Below are positions 1 to 6,686 of a DNA stretch of 64,000 bases, one piece after another. Source of the DNA: Stenotrophomonas rhizophila (lineage in GTDB: Bacteria > Pseudomonadota > Gammaproteobacteria > Xanthomonadales > Xanthomonadaceae). Under the pieces are notes generated by a model that saw only the letters and a program-made list of their open reading frames with translations, was not told the DNA's origin and searched no databases. The stretch is taken from positions 1,175,501-1,239,500 of the forward strand of contig NZ_CP016294.1 of NCBI RefSeq assembly GCF_001704155.1. Direction: 5' to 3'. Position 1 is the first letter of the stretch. Every line of letters begins with the position of its first letter. A program made the position numbers and the translations under genes.

Positions 1-853
1 TCTGGGATTCAATACAGCGTTCGGTTGATGTTGGCAGGGGCCTGGTAGTCCAAAGTGTGCGTTAAACAAATTCAAATACATACTACTCATTTGAAGTCAG
101 TGTGTTCTGGCTTTGCGTGTGGGTGCTCCGCTATGAGGCACTCTGATTTGGGTGTATGTTGATGAGCGAAAGATCCGATTGTCTTTATTGCATTTTTGTT
201 GTCATTGCCTCCATTGCCACGGCGGTCGCCAACTGCATCCTGTCGGGTGAATCCGACAGTACATAGGTCTTCGTTCAAACCCGTTCGAACAGGACTTGGT
301 CAAGCGGAACTGGGCATCACAGTGTCATCCTGGGATGGCTTCGCGGTGCTGATGAAGGCCTTGATGGAACGGCCGGTGGATCCGGATTCGGTAGAGGGCC
401 TGCTTAGTAAGATATCGAACTGTGCCGGGACGGACGGCATGGCAGCGGTGGTCAATGAGCAGGCCTTTTGCCAAGGTGCGGTCGCTGTCCTAACATGGTG
501 GCCGCGGTGCGCTGCGGGCTTCCAGCCGCGGTACGGCCCTGGCGCCTATTCAGTAGCGTGACCGTATTCGTCGACCATCATCGTCGGTCTCGTAGCGACG
601 ACCACTGTTGGAATGCGGCATGGTTCGGGCCGGGGGCCCAGATCAAGCAGCGGGCGTGGGACGAAGTGGCCTAATGCTCGACCGGTGGCGTTTTCAAGTG
701 TCTTCCGCTGTCCGAGACTCGTGGGAAGAGCCCGAGGTAGTTTCGAGGACGGCGCACGGCTGCATGTCATCCAACGCTCAAATGCGACAAGCGGCTGGAT
801 AAGCCCGGCCAACTGGCCCGGGCGATGTGAGATGCGCAGGGGCCGGGTGCGAC
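1..853. other. No confident gene; possibly eroded coding DNA
   Basis: I see no gene I can support here. The first 200 bases are AT-richer than the rest of the window. Between about 316 and 475 on the plus strand one frame shows G/C-rich third positions, as in a coding stretch of this genome, but the frame opens only with a TTG, has no convincing ribosome binding site, and its product resembles nothing I recognise. Several short frames on both strands overlap one another. Decayed accessory DNA is the most economical reading. Confidence 0.4.
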
Positions 854-1264
854 TCAGTTTTCTCCGGATAGAGCCCGCAACGCCTTGGGGCGCTCCGCCT
901 TGGGCAATTCCATCAGCTTCACCAACTTGGGCAATAGGGCCGGATCCTGGGCTAGTGCGGGGAGCAGCTTGCCCACTGCTTCCCGCTGCGCGTCGTCGGC
1001 CTGGGAGAGGGCCAGGATGGCATCGGCCATCGACGCATCGTCGGCCAGCAAGTACGCCACGGGCACGTCCAATAGCTGCGCCAGAAGGCCCAGGTTGTCG
1101 AAGCCGATCGCGGTGACTTGGTGCTCGTAGCGGTTGATCCGCGAGGAGCCCTTTTCCTTACCCAAGCCCATGCGATCCCCCAGCGTGCGCTGACTCAGAC
1201 CACGCAGCAGCCGCGCCTGGATCAGGCGGGCGGCGAACAAGGCGCGTGGCGAGGAAGCGGACAC
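854..1264 (-). CDS. XRE-family (HTH_3) transcriptional regulator
   Basis: A 136-residue DNA-binding protein. Residues about 10-65 form a Cro/C1-type helix-turn-helix: 'ARLIQARLLRGLSQRTLGDR' opens it and 'INRYEHQ' matches the usual recognition-helix ending. The C-terminal half is helical and may mediate dimerisation. The GTG start at 1264 was chosen because the helix-turn-helix begins a few residues later and an in-frame stop lies just upstream. A perfect 11-bp inverted repeat upstream (1322-1346) is a natural autoregulatory operator. It has no obvious target gene beside it and is separated from the LPS genes by about 400 bp. The family call is firm; the regulon is unknown. Confidence 0.85.
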   Translation of the reverse strand: MSASSPRALFAARLIQARLLRGLSQRTLGDRMGLGKEKGSSRINRYEHQVTAIGFDNLGLLAQLLDVPVAYLLADDASMADAILALSQADDAQREAVGKLLPALAQDPALLPKLVKLMELPKAERPKALRALSGEN

Positions 1265-1321
1265 AGGGCAACCGGAATGCGTGGATGGCTCGAATCATGA
1301 CGAAACCTCTATTGGTGTGGC

Positions 1322-1346
1322 AGACTCTATCTAGGAGATAGAGTCT
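1322..1346. promoter_or_regulatory. Perfect inverted repeat, likely XRE operator
   Basis: The arms AGACTCTATCT and AGATAGAGTCT (11 bp each, no mismatch) flank a 3-bp AGG centre. The repeat lies about 60 bp upstream of the divergently read XRE regulator start, where autorepressors of this family usually bind. Binding by that protein is inferred from position. Confidence 0.6.
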
Positions 1347-1562
1347 AGATAAATCAAGCGCCGGTGCCTCGCTTGCGAACGCACCGGTATCAACGAAACC
1401 TGTGAACAAAGGTGATTCATGAAAGGAATCAGTCGATGGGCTGCCCTCGGGGCGGCGTTTGCTTCCTCTCCCCGCCCCTGTCGGGGCAGCCCCTCAACAG
1501 AGGGGCTTGCCTCTTCGATTGGATGAGGGAACGAAGACATCTGCCAAGGCGTCGGACGCTGT

Positions 1563-1585
1563 GTAGAGCCACGCCATGCGTGGCT
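1563..1585 (+). repeat. GTAG-headed palindrome (SMAG-like REP)
   Basis: GTAG is followed by an 8-bp stem AGCCACGC / GCGTGGCT with a CAT loop, sharing the second G of the head. The same stem recurs at 24748-24770. This is the architecture of Stenotrophomonas SMAG elements. Confidence 0.75.
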
Positions 1586-1667
1586 GGGCGCGGTCCGGAT
1601 CGACGGCAGACACGCAGGTGGTGGCTCTGCGGCTAAACTGGGGTCAACAGAATAGTGGTGAGACCCC

Positions 1668-2072
1668 ATGAGCGCAGAAATCCAGGTTCCCGTCTCGTTT
1701 GGCGAGCTGCTGGACAAGATCTCGATCCTGCAGATCAAGTCCGAGCGGATCAGTGATCCGGGCAAGCTGGCCAACATCCGGGCCGAGCTGAGTGCACTGG
1801 AGAAGACCTGGATGGCGCATCCGGCCGGCGGCACGGATATCGCCAAGCTGCGCATGGAGCTGAAGGACATCAATGAGCAGCTCTGGGATATCGAGGACAA
1901 CATCCGGCTGAAGGACCAGGCCGCTGAGTTCGATGAGGCGTTCGTCGCCCTGGCGCGCAGCGTCTACCAGAAGAACGACACCCGTGCCCGGATCAAGAAG
2001 GACATCAACCTGGCGCTGGGCTCGGTCTACGTCGAAGAGAAGTCCTACAAGGATTACAGCGGGCGCGGCTGA
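1668..2072 (+). CDS. DUF6165 family protein
   Basis: A 134-residue cytoplasmic protein with no signal peptide. It is rich in charged helices: two predicted helical arms around residues 15-55 and 60-100 contain regularly spaced leucines and acidic residues, suggesting a coiled-coil or helical hairpin. The opening SAEIQVPVSFGELLDKISIL is typical of the DUF6165 family, which often sits near polysaccharide or LPS genes. Here it converges on the heptosyltransferase gene, and the two stop codons overlap (2054-2072). The function is unknown; a role in surface-glycan assembly is only suggested by neighbourhood. Confidence 0.8.
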   Translation: MSAEIQVPVSFGELLDKISILQIKSERISDPGKLANIRAELSALEKTWMAHPAGGTDIAKLRMELKDINEQLWDIEDNIRLKDQAAEFDEAFVALARSVYQKNDTRARIKKDINLALGSVYVEEKSYKDYSGRG

Positions 2073-3106
2073 TCGGCCACGTAGCGTTCGAAGGCGGCAA
2101 TGCCGTCGTCGACCGTGATCAGCTGCATCACGTCATCGAACTCGATCTTGGTGCCCCAGTTGAGTTCGCTGGCCGGCTTGCCCAGGAACTTCCGCGCCGC
2201 GTCGTCATAGCGGTCCACGCAGTAGCGGCGGTCCGAATAGGGGCCGCTGCGGTGCGGGTTGCTGGCCGCGTGCAGGCCCAGCACCTTGGTGCCCATCGCG
2301 TTGGCGATGTGCATCGGGCCCGAATCCGGGGTCATCACCAGCGCCGCGCGGGCCAGCAGGGCCGGCAGCTGCTTGAGGGTGTCCTTGCCCACCAGGTCCA
2401 GCGCCGGGGTGGTGAGCTGGGCCTGGATGGCGTCGGCCATGCCGCGCTCCAGTTCGCTGCGGCCGCCGCACAGCACCACCCGCCAGCCGCGTGCAACCGC
2501 GTGGTTGGCCACCGCCGCGTAGCGGTCGGCATACCAGTTGCGGCGTACGTGGCTGGAGCAGGGCGAGATCATCAGCACCGGCCGGCCATCGTCCTGCCAT
2601 TGCGCCTGCGCCCATTCCACCGCCGCCGGCGGGATCGCCAGGTCCCAGCTGACCTCGGTCTGGCGGATCCCCAACGGTTCGCAGAAGCTGCCGATCGCAT
2701 CCAGCACGTGGATGCCGGGGCGGTCGGGGATGCGTTCGTTGATGAAAAGACCGTGCAGGTCCTTGGAACGCGCCTTGTCGTAGCCGATCCGGCGCACCGC
2801 CGGGACAAACGCCGACAGCACATTGGCGCGGAAGGCCACCTGCATCTGCAGCAGCGCCTCGAAGCGGCCGGGCGGCAGCGACGCGCGCAGGGCGCGCATG
2901 CCGGCCAGGCCGGTCTTCTTGTCGTAGGCATGGAACACCACGCCCGGCAGGCCGTCCAGCAGCTTGTGCCCGGCCTTGTCGATGATCCAGTGCAGCTCGG
3001 TCCCCGGCCGTGCCTGCTGCAGGGTGCGCACCAGCGGCACCACGTGGGTGACATCGCCCAGCGCGGACAAACGCAAAAGACACAAGGAAGAGGACGCTGA
3101 TGCCAT
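2054..3106 (-). CDS. LPS heptosyltransferase-like glycosyltransferase (GT9)
   Basis: A 350-residue family 9 glycosyltransferase predicted to add heptose from ADP-heptose to the Kdo/lipid A core at the cytoplasmic face of the inner membrane. The N-terminus carries the acceptor-side motif RLSALGD with Asp18, and the C-terminal Rossmann half carries the nucleotide-sugar signature [17 protein letters not shown] much longer upstream frame exists, but it is antisense to kdkA. ATG 3106 fits the family start. The gene is divergent from kdkA with only 21 bp between start codons, so the promoters must overlap the coding ends. WaaC- and WaaF/RfaF-type enzymes cannot be separated by eye, so no symbol is given. 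Confidence 0.85.
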   Translation of the reverse strand: MASASSSLCLLRLSALGDVTHVVPLVRTLQQARPGTELHWIIDKAGHKLLDGLPGVVFHAYDKKTGLAGMRALRASLPPGRFEALLQMQVAFRANVLSAFVPAVRRIGYDKARSKDLHGLFINERIPDRPGIHVLDAIGSFCEPLGIRQTEVSWDLAIPPAAVEWAQAQWQDDGRPVLMISPCSSHVRRNWYADRYAAVANHAVARGWRVVLCGGRSELERGMADAIQAQLTTPALDLVGKDTLKQLPALLARAALVMTPDSGPMHIANAMGTKVLGLHAASNPHRSGPYSDRRYCVDRYDDAARKFLGKPASELNWGTKIEFDDVMQLITVDDGIAAFERYVADQPRPL

Positions 3107-3127
3107 GGTGTTGTTAGACTCGAAGGA

Positions 3128-3877
3128 ATGGTCGCATTCGACGCCACTGAAGCGCTGACGCCCTGCCGCGATGGACGCGGCATGGGTGCCATTCTGTTCG
3201 ACCGCGAACGGCTGCGGCAAGCCGAGATGAGCCTGTTCTCCCCGGGCCACTGGGGCGACCGGGCGCGCCCGGTCGGCGATGGTGGACGGGGCGGGGCCTG
3301 GTTCGTCGATGCGCCGTTCGGCCATTGCGTGCTGCGCCAGTACCTGCGCGGCGGCATGGCGGCCAAGCTGAGCCACGACCAGTACCTGTGGCGGGGCGCC
3401 AACCGCACCCGCAGCTTCGCCGAGTTCCGGCTGATGCGCGCCCTGCGCGCGTTGAAGTTGCCGGTGCCGCGCCCGATCGCCGCGTTCTACATGCGCGAAG
3501 GCATGCGCTACCGCGCGGCGATCCTGATGGAACGCCTGGAAGGCGTGCGTTCGCTGGCCGACCGCGCGCTGGTGGCGGGGCGGGGCGCGCCCTGGGAAGA
3601 GACCGGCCGGCTGATCGCGCGTTTCCACCGCGCCGGGCTGGACCATGCCGATCTCAACGCCCACAACATCCTGTTTGATGCCAACGGCCACGGCTGGCTG
3701 ATCGATTTCGACCGTGGCGTGCAGCGGATCCCGGCCACCGCTTGGCGCGAGCGCAACCTCAAGCGCCTGCACCGTTCGCTGGTGAAGCTGCGCGGCGAGC
3801 GCAGCCACGACGAAGTCGAGAAGGACTTCGCGCGCCTGCGCCGGGCCTACGACCTGGCCTGGAACCGGGGCTACTGA
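3128..3877 (+). CDS. kdkA: 3-deoxy-D-manno-octulosonic acid kinase
   Basis: A 249-residue kinase that phosphorylates the single Kdo of lipid A precursor with ATP, as in Haemophilus and the xanthomonads. It has the protein-kinase-like fold of the family. The catalytic loop [12 protein letters not shown] holds the Asp and Asn, and WLIDFDRG supplies the metal-binding Asp that corresponds to DFG. The start at 3128 keeps the family-typical N-terminus, although the GAAGG lies almost on top of the ATG. A later ATG at 3182 is possible but would remove conserved sequence. Its stop overlaps the next start (TGATG). Pairing with the heptosyltransferase supports inner-core LPS synthesis. Confidence 0.92.
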   Translation: MVAFDATEALTPCRDGRGMGAILFDRERLRQAEMSLFSPGHWGDRARPVGDGGRGGAWFVDAPFGHCVLRQYLRGGMAAKLSHDQYLWRGANRTRSFAEFRLMRALRALKLPVPRPIAAFYMREGMRYRAAILMERLEGVRSLADRALVAGRGAPWEETGRLIARFHRAGLDHADLNAHNILFDANGHGWLIDFDRGVQRIPATAWRERNLKRLHRSLVKLRGERSHDEVEKDFARLRRAYDLAWNRGY

Positions 3878-4632
3878 TGGACTGGGCACTGCGTTTCATG
3901 GGGGTCGGCAACGCGTCGGCCGTGCAGCTGGGTTCGCCGATGGCGGTGATCGAGCGCGGTGGCGAGCCGTGGCTGACCATCGACTGCGGCGGCGAGGGGC
4001 TCACCGCCTTCCTCGCCCAATACGGACGCATGCCCGAGGCACTGTTCGTCACCCACGTGCACCTGGACCACGTGGCCGGATTCGAGCGGCTGTTCGTGGA
4101 TGCCTACTTCTCGCCGCAGCGGCGCGGCCGCATCCGGCTGTACGTACCCGCCACCGTGGTGCCGCTGCTGCACCGGCGCGTGGCCGATTACCCCAACGTG
4201 CTGGCCGAAGGTGGCGCCAACTTCTGGGATGCCTTCCAGCTGATCGTGGTGGGCGAGGCGTTCTGGCATGACGGCGTGCGCCTGGAAGTGTTCCCGGTCC
4301 GCCACCACTGGCCCGAAACCGCCTACGGCCTGCGCCTGCAGGGCGCGCTGGTGTGGAGCGGCGATACCCGCCCGATTCCGGAAATGCTGGCGCGCTACGC
4401 CGGCGACAACGAACTGATCGCGCACGACTGCGGCCTTCACGGCAACCCATCGCACACCGGCGTGGACGATCTCGAACGCGAGTACAGCGCCGAACTGCAG
4501 GCGCGGATGATGCTTTACCACTATGCGAGCGAGGCCGACGGCGAAGCGCTGCGCCAGCGGGGGCATCGGGTCGCGATGCCGGGCGAGTGCGTGGCGTTGG
4601 CCGAGCCAACGGCTCCCAGGCCCACGGCCTGA
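3877..4632 (+). CDS. Metallo-beta-lactamase-fold hydrolase
   Basis: A 251-residue cytoplasmic protein of the MBL superfamily. The metal-binding motif THVHLDH is at residues 59-65. Further ligands are plausible at His in RHHWPET, Asp in SGDTRP and His in AHDCGL. The layout resembles the RNase Z/phosphodiesterase-like branch rather than a true beta-lactamase: there is no signal peptide and the motif carries Leu between His and Asp. ATG 3877 overlaps the kdkA stop, so the two are translationally coupled. The substrate is unknown; linkage to kdkA hints at an envelope-related phosphodiester or lactone. Confidence 0.85.
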   Translation: MDWALRFMGVGNASAVQLGSPMAVIERGGEPWLTIDCGGEGLTAFLAQYGRMPEALFVTHVHLDHVAGFERLFVDAYFSPQRRGRIRLYVPATVVPLLHRRVADYPNVLAEGGANFWDAFQLIVVGEAFWHDGVRLEVFPVRHHWPETAYGLRLQGALVWSGDTRPIPEMLARYAGDNELIAHDCGLHGNPSHTGVDDLEREYSAELQARMMLYHYASEADGEALRQRGHRVAMPGECVALAEPTAPRPTA

Positions 4633-4663
4633 TCACCCAGACGTGGAATGGACCGCCCAAACG

Positions 4664-4774
4664 GGTGACGGCCCCGCCGGCTGACCTCGGCGCCCGCGTC
4701 GATCGATACCGTTGCTGCCTTCCGGCCCTGGCGGGATTTTCGACCTAGCGTCGCGAGGGGCCGACGGGGCCGCC
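4664..4774 (-). ncRNA. ffs: Signal recognition particle RNA (4.5S RNA, small bacterial type)
   Basis: Read on the minus strand, the centre contains GGGCCGGAAGGCAGCAACGG, the highly conserved SRP RNA tip with the GGAA tetraloop and asymmetric loop that bind Ffh. The ends GGCGGCCCCG and GGCGGGGCCGTCACC can pair to close a single rod of about 110 nt, as in E. coli 4.5S RNA. Ffh and this RNA target inner-membrane proteins to FtsY. Exact ends are estimated from pairing. Transcription probably starts upstream of 4774 and the 5' end is trimmed. Confidence 0.93.
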
Positions 4775-4805
4775 ATAGAGACGTTGCACCGAAGTCCAGT
4801 CACCC

Positions 4806-4811
4806 AGTATA
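4806..4811 (-). promoter_or_regulatory. -10 box of the ffs promoter
   Basis: On the minus strand TATACT lies about 30 nt upstream of the mature SRP RNA 5' end. No good TTGACA is seen at the right distance; the -35 zone falls at the edge of the 17-bp tandem repeat. Confidence 0.55.
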
Positions 4812-4828
4812 GCGCGGCGTAGCCAAGC

Positions 4829-4905
4829 GCGGTAGATCCGCAAGCGCGGTAGATCCGCAAGTGCGGTAGATCCGCAAGTGCGGTAGATCCGACTGTTAGT
4901 CGGAT
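4829..4905 (+). repeat. 17-bp tandem repeat ending in a SMAG-like hairpin
   Basis: Three full copies of GCGGTAGATCCGCAAG(C/T) at 4829-4845, 4846-4862 and 4863-4879 are followed by a fourth partial copy. That copy continues into a perfect hairpin: GTAG (4883-4886), stem ATCCGACT, loop GTT, stem AGTCGGAT (4887-4905). Each unit carries the GTAG head, so the array looks like a SMAG element whose 5' half was amplified. It lies just upstream of the ffs promoter. Confidence 0.85.
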
Positions 4906-5036
4906 TCGGCACTTGGCGCAGAACCTCCCGACTAGCGACACGCCGCGCGCGTCCTCGACCCACCCTGACCACCTCGTAACCCCCAACACGCCTTCGGCCC
5001 CCATCCTGTGCCCCATCCCCTAGAATCGCCCTCACC

Positions 5037-5059
5037 GTAGAGCGGGGCGCTTCCCCGCT
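5037..5059 (+). repeat. GTAG-headed hairpin before the gdx riboswitch
   Basis: GTAG followed by a 7-bp stem AGCGGGG / CCCCGCT with loop CGCTT. It has SMAG-like form and lies within the likely 5' leader of the guanidinium exporter, 12 bp before the first riboswitch hairpin. Confidence 0.6.
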
Positions 5060-5071
5060 GCACGCACCCCA

Positions 5072-5120
5072 GGAGGAACGGCCTCCCCCATACCGGGCAA
5101 CAATGACCAGGACGACCTGG
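5072..5120 (+). promoter_or_regulatory. Guanidine-II (mini-ykkC) riboswitch
   Basis: Two small hairpins stand in tandem before the gdx ribosome binding site. Hairpin 1 is GGAGG-AACGG-CCTCC (5072-5086), with an ACGG in the loop. Hairpin 2 is CCAGG-ACGA-CCTGG (5107-5120), with a clean ACGA loop. Paired ACGR loops are the hallmark of the guanidine-II class, which forms a loop-loop contact around guanidinium and controls genes for its removal. The Shine-Dalgarno AAGGAGG begins six bases after hairpin 2, so control is probably at translation initiation. Hairpin 1 has one extra loop A compared with the simplest consensus. Confidence 0.85.
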
Positions 5121-5138
5121 CCCCATAAGGAGGGCCAC

Positions 5139-5456
5139 ATGGCCTGGATCTATCTGCTTGTTGCTGGTGTTCTGGAAATCGTCTGGGCGTTCTCGATGAA
5201 GCAATCCGAGGGCTTCACCCGACTCACCCCGTCGCTCATCACCTTCGCCGCCATGGCTGCCAGCTTCTGGCTGCTCGCCCTGGCCATGCGCACGCTGCCG
5301 CTGGGCACCGCCTACACGATCTGGACCGGCATTGGCGCGGTCGGTGCGTTCATCGTCGGCATCGGGTTCCTGGGCGAGCAGGTGAGCGCGATGCGCATTG
5401 CTGCGGCGGTGCTGATCGTGAGCGGGCTGGTGCTGATGAAGGTGTCGAGCGCGTGA
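5139..5456 (+). CDS. gdx: Guanidinium exporter of the SMR family (Gdx/SugE)
   Basis: A 105-residue inner-membrane protein with four hydrophobic helices. It works as an antiparallel dimer that exchanges guanidinium for protons. The essential Glu13 sits in AGVLEIVWAFSMK, and helix 3 carries GTAYTIWTGIGAVGAFIVG, which is typical of the Gdx/SugE branch rather than EmrE. The ATG at 5139 was chosen over an earlier in-frame ATG at 5103 because that one lies inside the riboswitch, while AAGGAGG precedes 5139 at good spacing. The guanidine-II element upstream independently supports the substrate. Confidence 0.95.
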   Translation: MAWIYLLVAGVLEIVWAFSMKQSEGFTRLTPSLITFAAMAASFWLLALAMRTLPLGTAYTIWTGIGAVGAFIVGIGFLGEQVSAMRIAAAVLIVSGLVLMKVSSA

Positions 5457-5682
5457 CGGCGGAAGGAGACGGCGGGTTCAGCCCAGAACCCGCATCTCTT
5501 GCCATGCGCCGACTACGGCCAGACTGATCGCGTAGGTCAGTGCGTCACCAAGGTTGTCCAGGCTGCGGGAGCGAGGTGCTGCTTGTCACGACGAGCGATA
5601 GACGCAGGTCGCTCGACACCTCCCAACCGATTGGACAAATCAAATGGCCTGTCACGGCGCTTCCGGGCAGGATCATGGGTTT

Positions 5683-6156
5683 ATGACCCAGGGAAGGGTG
5701 ATGCCCCTCTATGACAACGCGCCGACCCTCATTCTGGATCAACTGCGCAGAATCGCAGACGGTGAGCGGGTCGGCATCGTTGAAATCGGCGAGCTCACGG
5801 TCAGTCAGTTCGCTGAACTGGTGCGACAAAAGCGGGAAATGGGGCACGAGCCACCTGCAAGCAGAATGCTGGTCTACCTTGGCAGGCACCATTACGACAG
5901 TCGGGTGCGCAAGGACGGCTACCTTCCGTGCGATCTCGTGCGCCAGTTGGAGGCTGCGCTCGCCAGCACGTCAGTGATTGAGACGCACCGGCACATGACG
6001 GCCGTGGTGAGCACGAGCGATCGGGATGATGGCCATGGAAACAAGGTCCGCGACAGGGCGATCCTGGAGCTGCAGGCGCGAAAGCCGAGAGCTGAGGTCT
6101 ACTCTGTGGTTCCGAAGAGAGATTTCATCCGGCCCAAAAAGCAACAAAGCCCCTGA
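5683..6156 (+). CDS. Hypothetical protein, possible mobile-element gene
   Basis: A 157-residue soluble protein I do not recognise. Residues near 65-100 read LVYLGRHHYDSRVRKDGY followed by an amphipathic helix, loosely reminiscent of small domains attached to phage-borne nucleases, but no catalytic set can be defended. The C-terminus is basic (KRDFIRPKKQQSP). ATG 5683 has an AGGA ten bases upstream; ATG 5701 follows a GGAAGGG too closely but is possible. A terminator hairpin overlaps its stop codon. It is AT-richer than its neighbours and lies next to tRNA-Ser with a damaged inverted copy, so acquisition is plausible. Confidence 0.6.
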   Translation: MTQGRVMPLYDNAPTLILDQLRRIADGERVGIVEIGELTVSQFAELVRQKREMGHEPPASRMLVYLGRHHYDSRVRKDGYLPCDLVRQLEAALASTSVIETHRHMTAVVSTSDRDDGHGNKVRDRAILELQARKPRAEVYSVVPKRDFIRPKKQQSP

Positions 6157-6166
6157 TCGGGGCTTT
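6146..6166 (+). terminator. Stem-loop overlapping the stop codon
   Basis: AAAGCCCC / GGGGCTTT, 8 bp with loop TGATC, which contains the TGA stop of the preceding gene. The 3' T tract is short (TTT then GG), so intrinsic termination may be weak. Confidence 0.6.
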
Positions 6167-6406
6167 GGCTTGTACACACCTCCCCGGATAACAAAAACGG
6201 CCGGCGGCAGGTGCATGGGCAATCAGTCCCCGGATAACAACAACCGCCGGCGGCACTGACTGCAACGAGATGCTATCTCGTGCTCGGCGCCATGGCAATG
6301 CATGAGAATGCAGAAGTGAGCTGCATTCATGAAGATCGTAGGGGCACGCCCCGGCTTGTCTTCGCGGTGCTGAACGGAGGGCAGCGACGTGGCTTCGATC
6401 AACCCG
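6157..6406. other. Intergenic region with a 29-bp direct repeat
   Basis: No gene is supported. It contains the near-identical repeats at 6181-6209 and 6227-6255, followed by about 150 bp with no recognised signal until the inverted tRNA-Ser remnant begins near 6391. Confidence 0.5.
6181..6255 (+). repeat. Pair of 29-bp direct repeats
   Basis: Copy A (6181-6209) and copy B (6227-6255) begin TCCCCGGATAACAA and end GCCGGCGGCA, with 27 of 29 bases identical and an 17-bp spacer between them. The last 16 bases of copy B recur at 16859-16874, upstream of yceD. Function unknown. Confidence 0.7.
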
Positions 6407-6438
6407 TCTCTCCGCCAGACCAATAAAAAAGCCGCCCA
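6391..6438 (+). pseudogene. Decayed, inverted copy of the tRNA-Ser 3' end plus terminator
   Basis: TCTCTCCGCCAGACCAAT and the following bases (6407-6438) match the intact tRNA-Ser 3' end and terminator (complement of 6440-6471) at 29 of 32 positions, but point the other way. Just upstream GGCTTCGATC resembles a T-loop (TTCGATC) whose stem no longer pairs. No D-arm or anticodon arm is recognisable. It faces the intact gene tail to tail and shares one terminator hairpin with it. Confidence 0.6.
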
Positions 6439-6448
6439 GTGGGCGGCT
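6430..6448 (-). terminator. Intrinsic terminator of tRNA-Ser (bidirectional)
   Basis: GCCGCCC-ACT-GGGCGGC read on the minus strand, followed by TTTTTT. A GAAG tract on the other side makes it weaker in the plus direction. It forms the centre of the 65-bp palindrome. Confidence 0.85.
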
Positions 6449-6460
6449 TCTTCATTGATC

Positions 6461-6553
6461 TGGCGGAGAGAGGGGGATTCGAACCCCCGAAGCGCGGTTT
6501 AGACGCTTACACACTTTCCAGGCGTGCTCCTTCAACCACTCGGACACCTCTCC
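6461..6553 (-). tRNA. tRNA-Ser (anticodon GGA)
   Basis: A 93-nt class II tRNA on the minus strand. The acceptor GGAGAGG pairs with CCTCTCC and the CCA is encoded. The anticodon loop CTGGAAA gives GGA, which reads UCC/UCU. A long variable arm typical of tRNA-Ser follows, and the T-loop is GGGGGTTCGAATCCCCC. It is divergent from dnaX and ends in an intrinsic terminator. Confidence 0.97.
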
Positions 6554-6585
6554 GGACCTGCTGCATTGACGCTGCAGGGGCGCAG

Positions 6586-6614
6586 ATTCTAGCCGGGGAA
6601 TGCGATTGGCACAA
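6586..6614 (-). promoter_or_regulatory. Promoter of tRNA-Ser
   Basis: On the minus strand TTGTGC (-35; 6609-6614) and TAGAAT (-10; 6586-6591) are 17 bp apart, placing the start some 25 nt before the mature tRNA 5' end. Confidence 0.65.
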
Positions 6615-6686
6615 GCACCACGATCACCCGGCTGGGGGGCTGGACAGGCGTGGCACAATGGACGTCCCGATGAAGACGGTGGCCTG

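Larger units (their letters stand above)
1265..1667. other. Intergenic region with operator palindrome and SMAG element
   Basis: About 400 bp without a supported gene. It holds the XRE operator palindrome (1322-1346) and a GTAG-headed hairpin (1563-1585). A 34-codon frame from ATG 1419 begins like a signal peptide (MKGISRWAALGAAFASS) behind a weak AAAGGTG, but runs into low-complexity sequence and stops. It could be the 5' stump of a lost gene. Confidence 0.5.

Noticed and set aside
4829..4891. Possible CRISPR-like array
   Set aside because: The 17-bp units are contiguous with no spacers and no cas genes nearby; they are SMAG-derived tandem repeats.
5103..5138. Upstream ATG extending gdx by 12 codons
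   Set aside because: It lies inside riboswitch hairpin 2 and lacks a ribosome binding site; the family starts at MAWIYLL.
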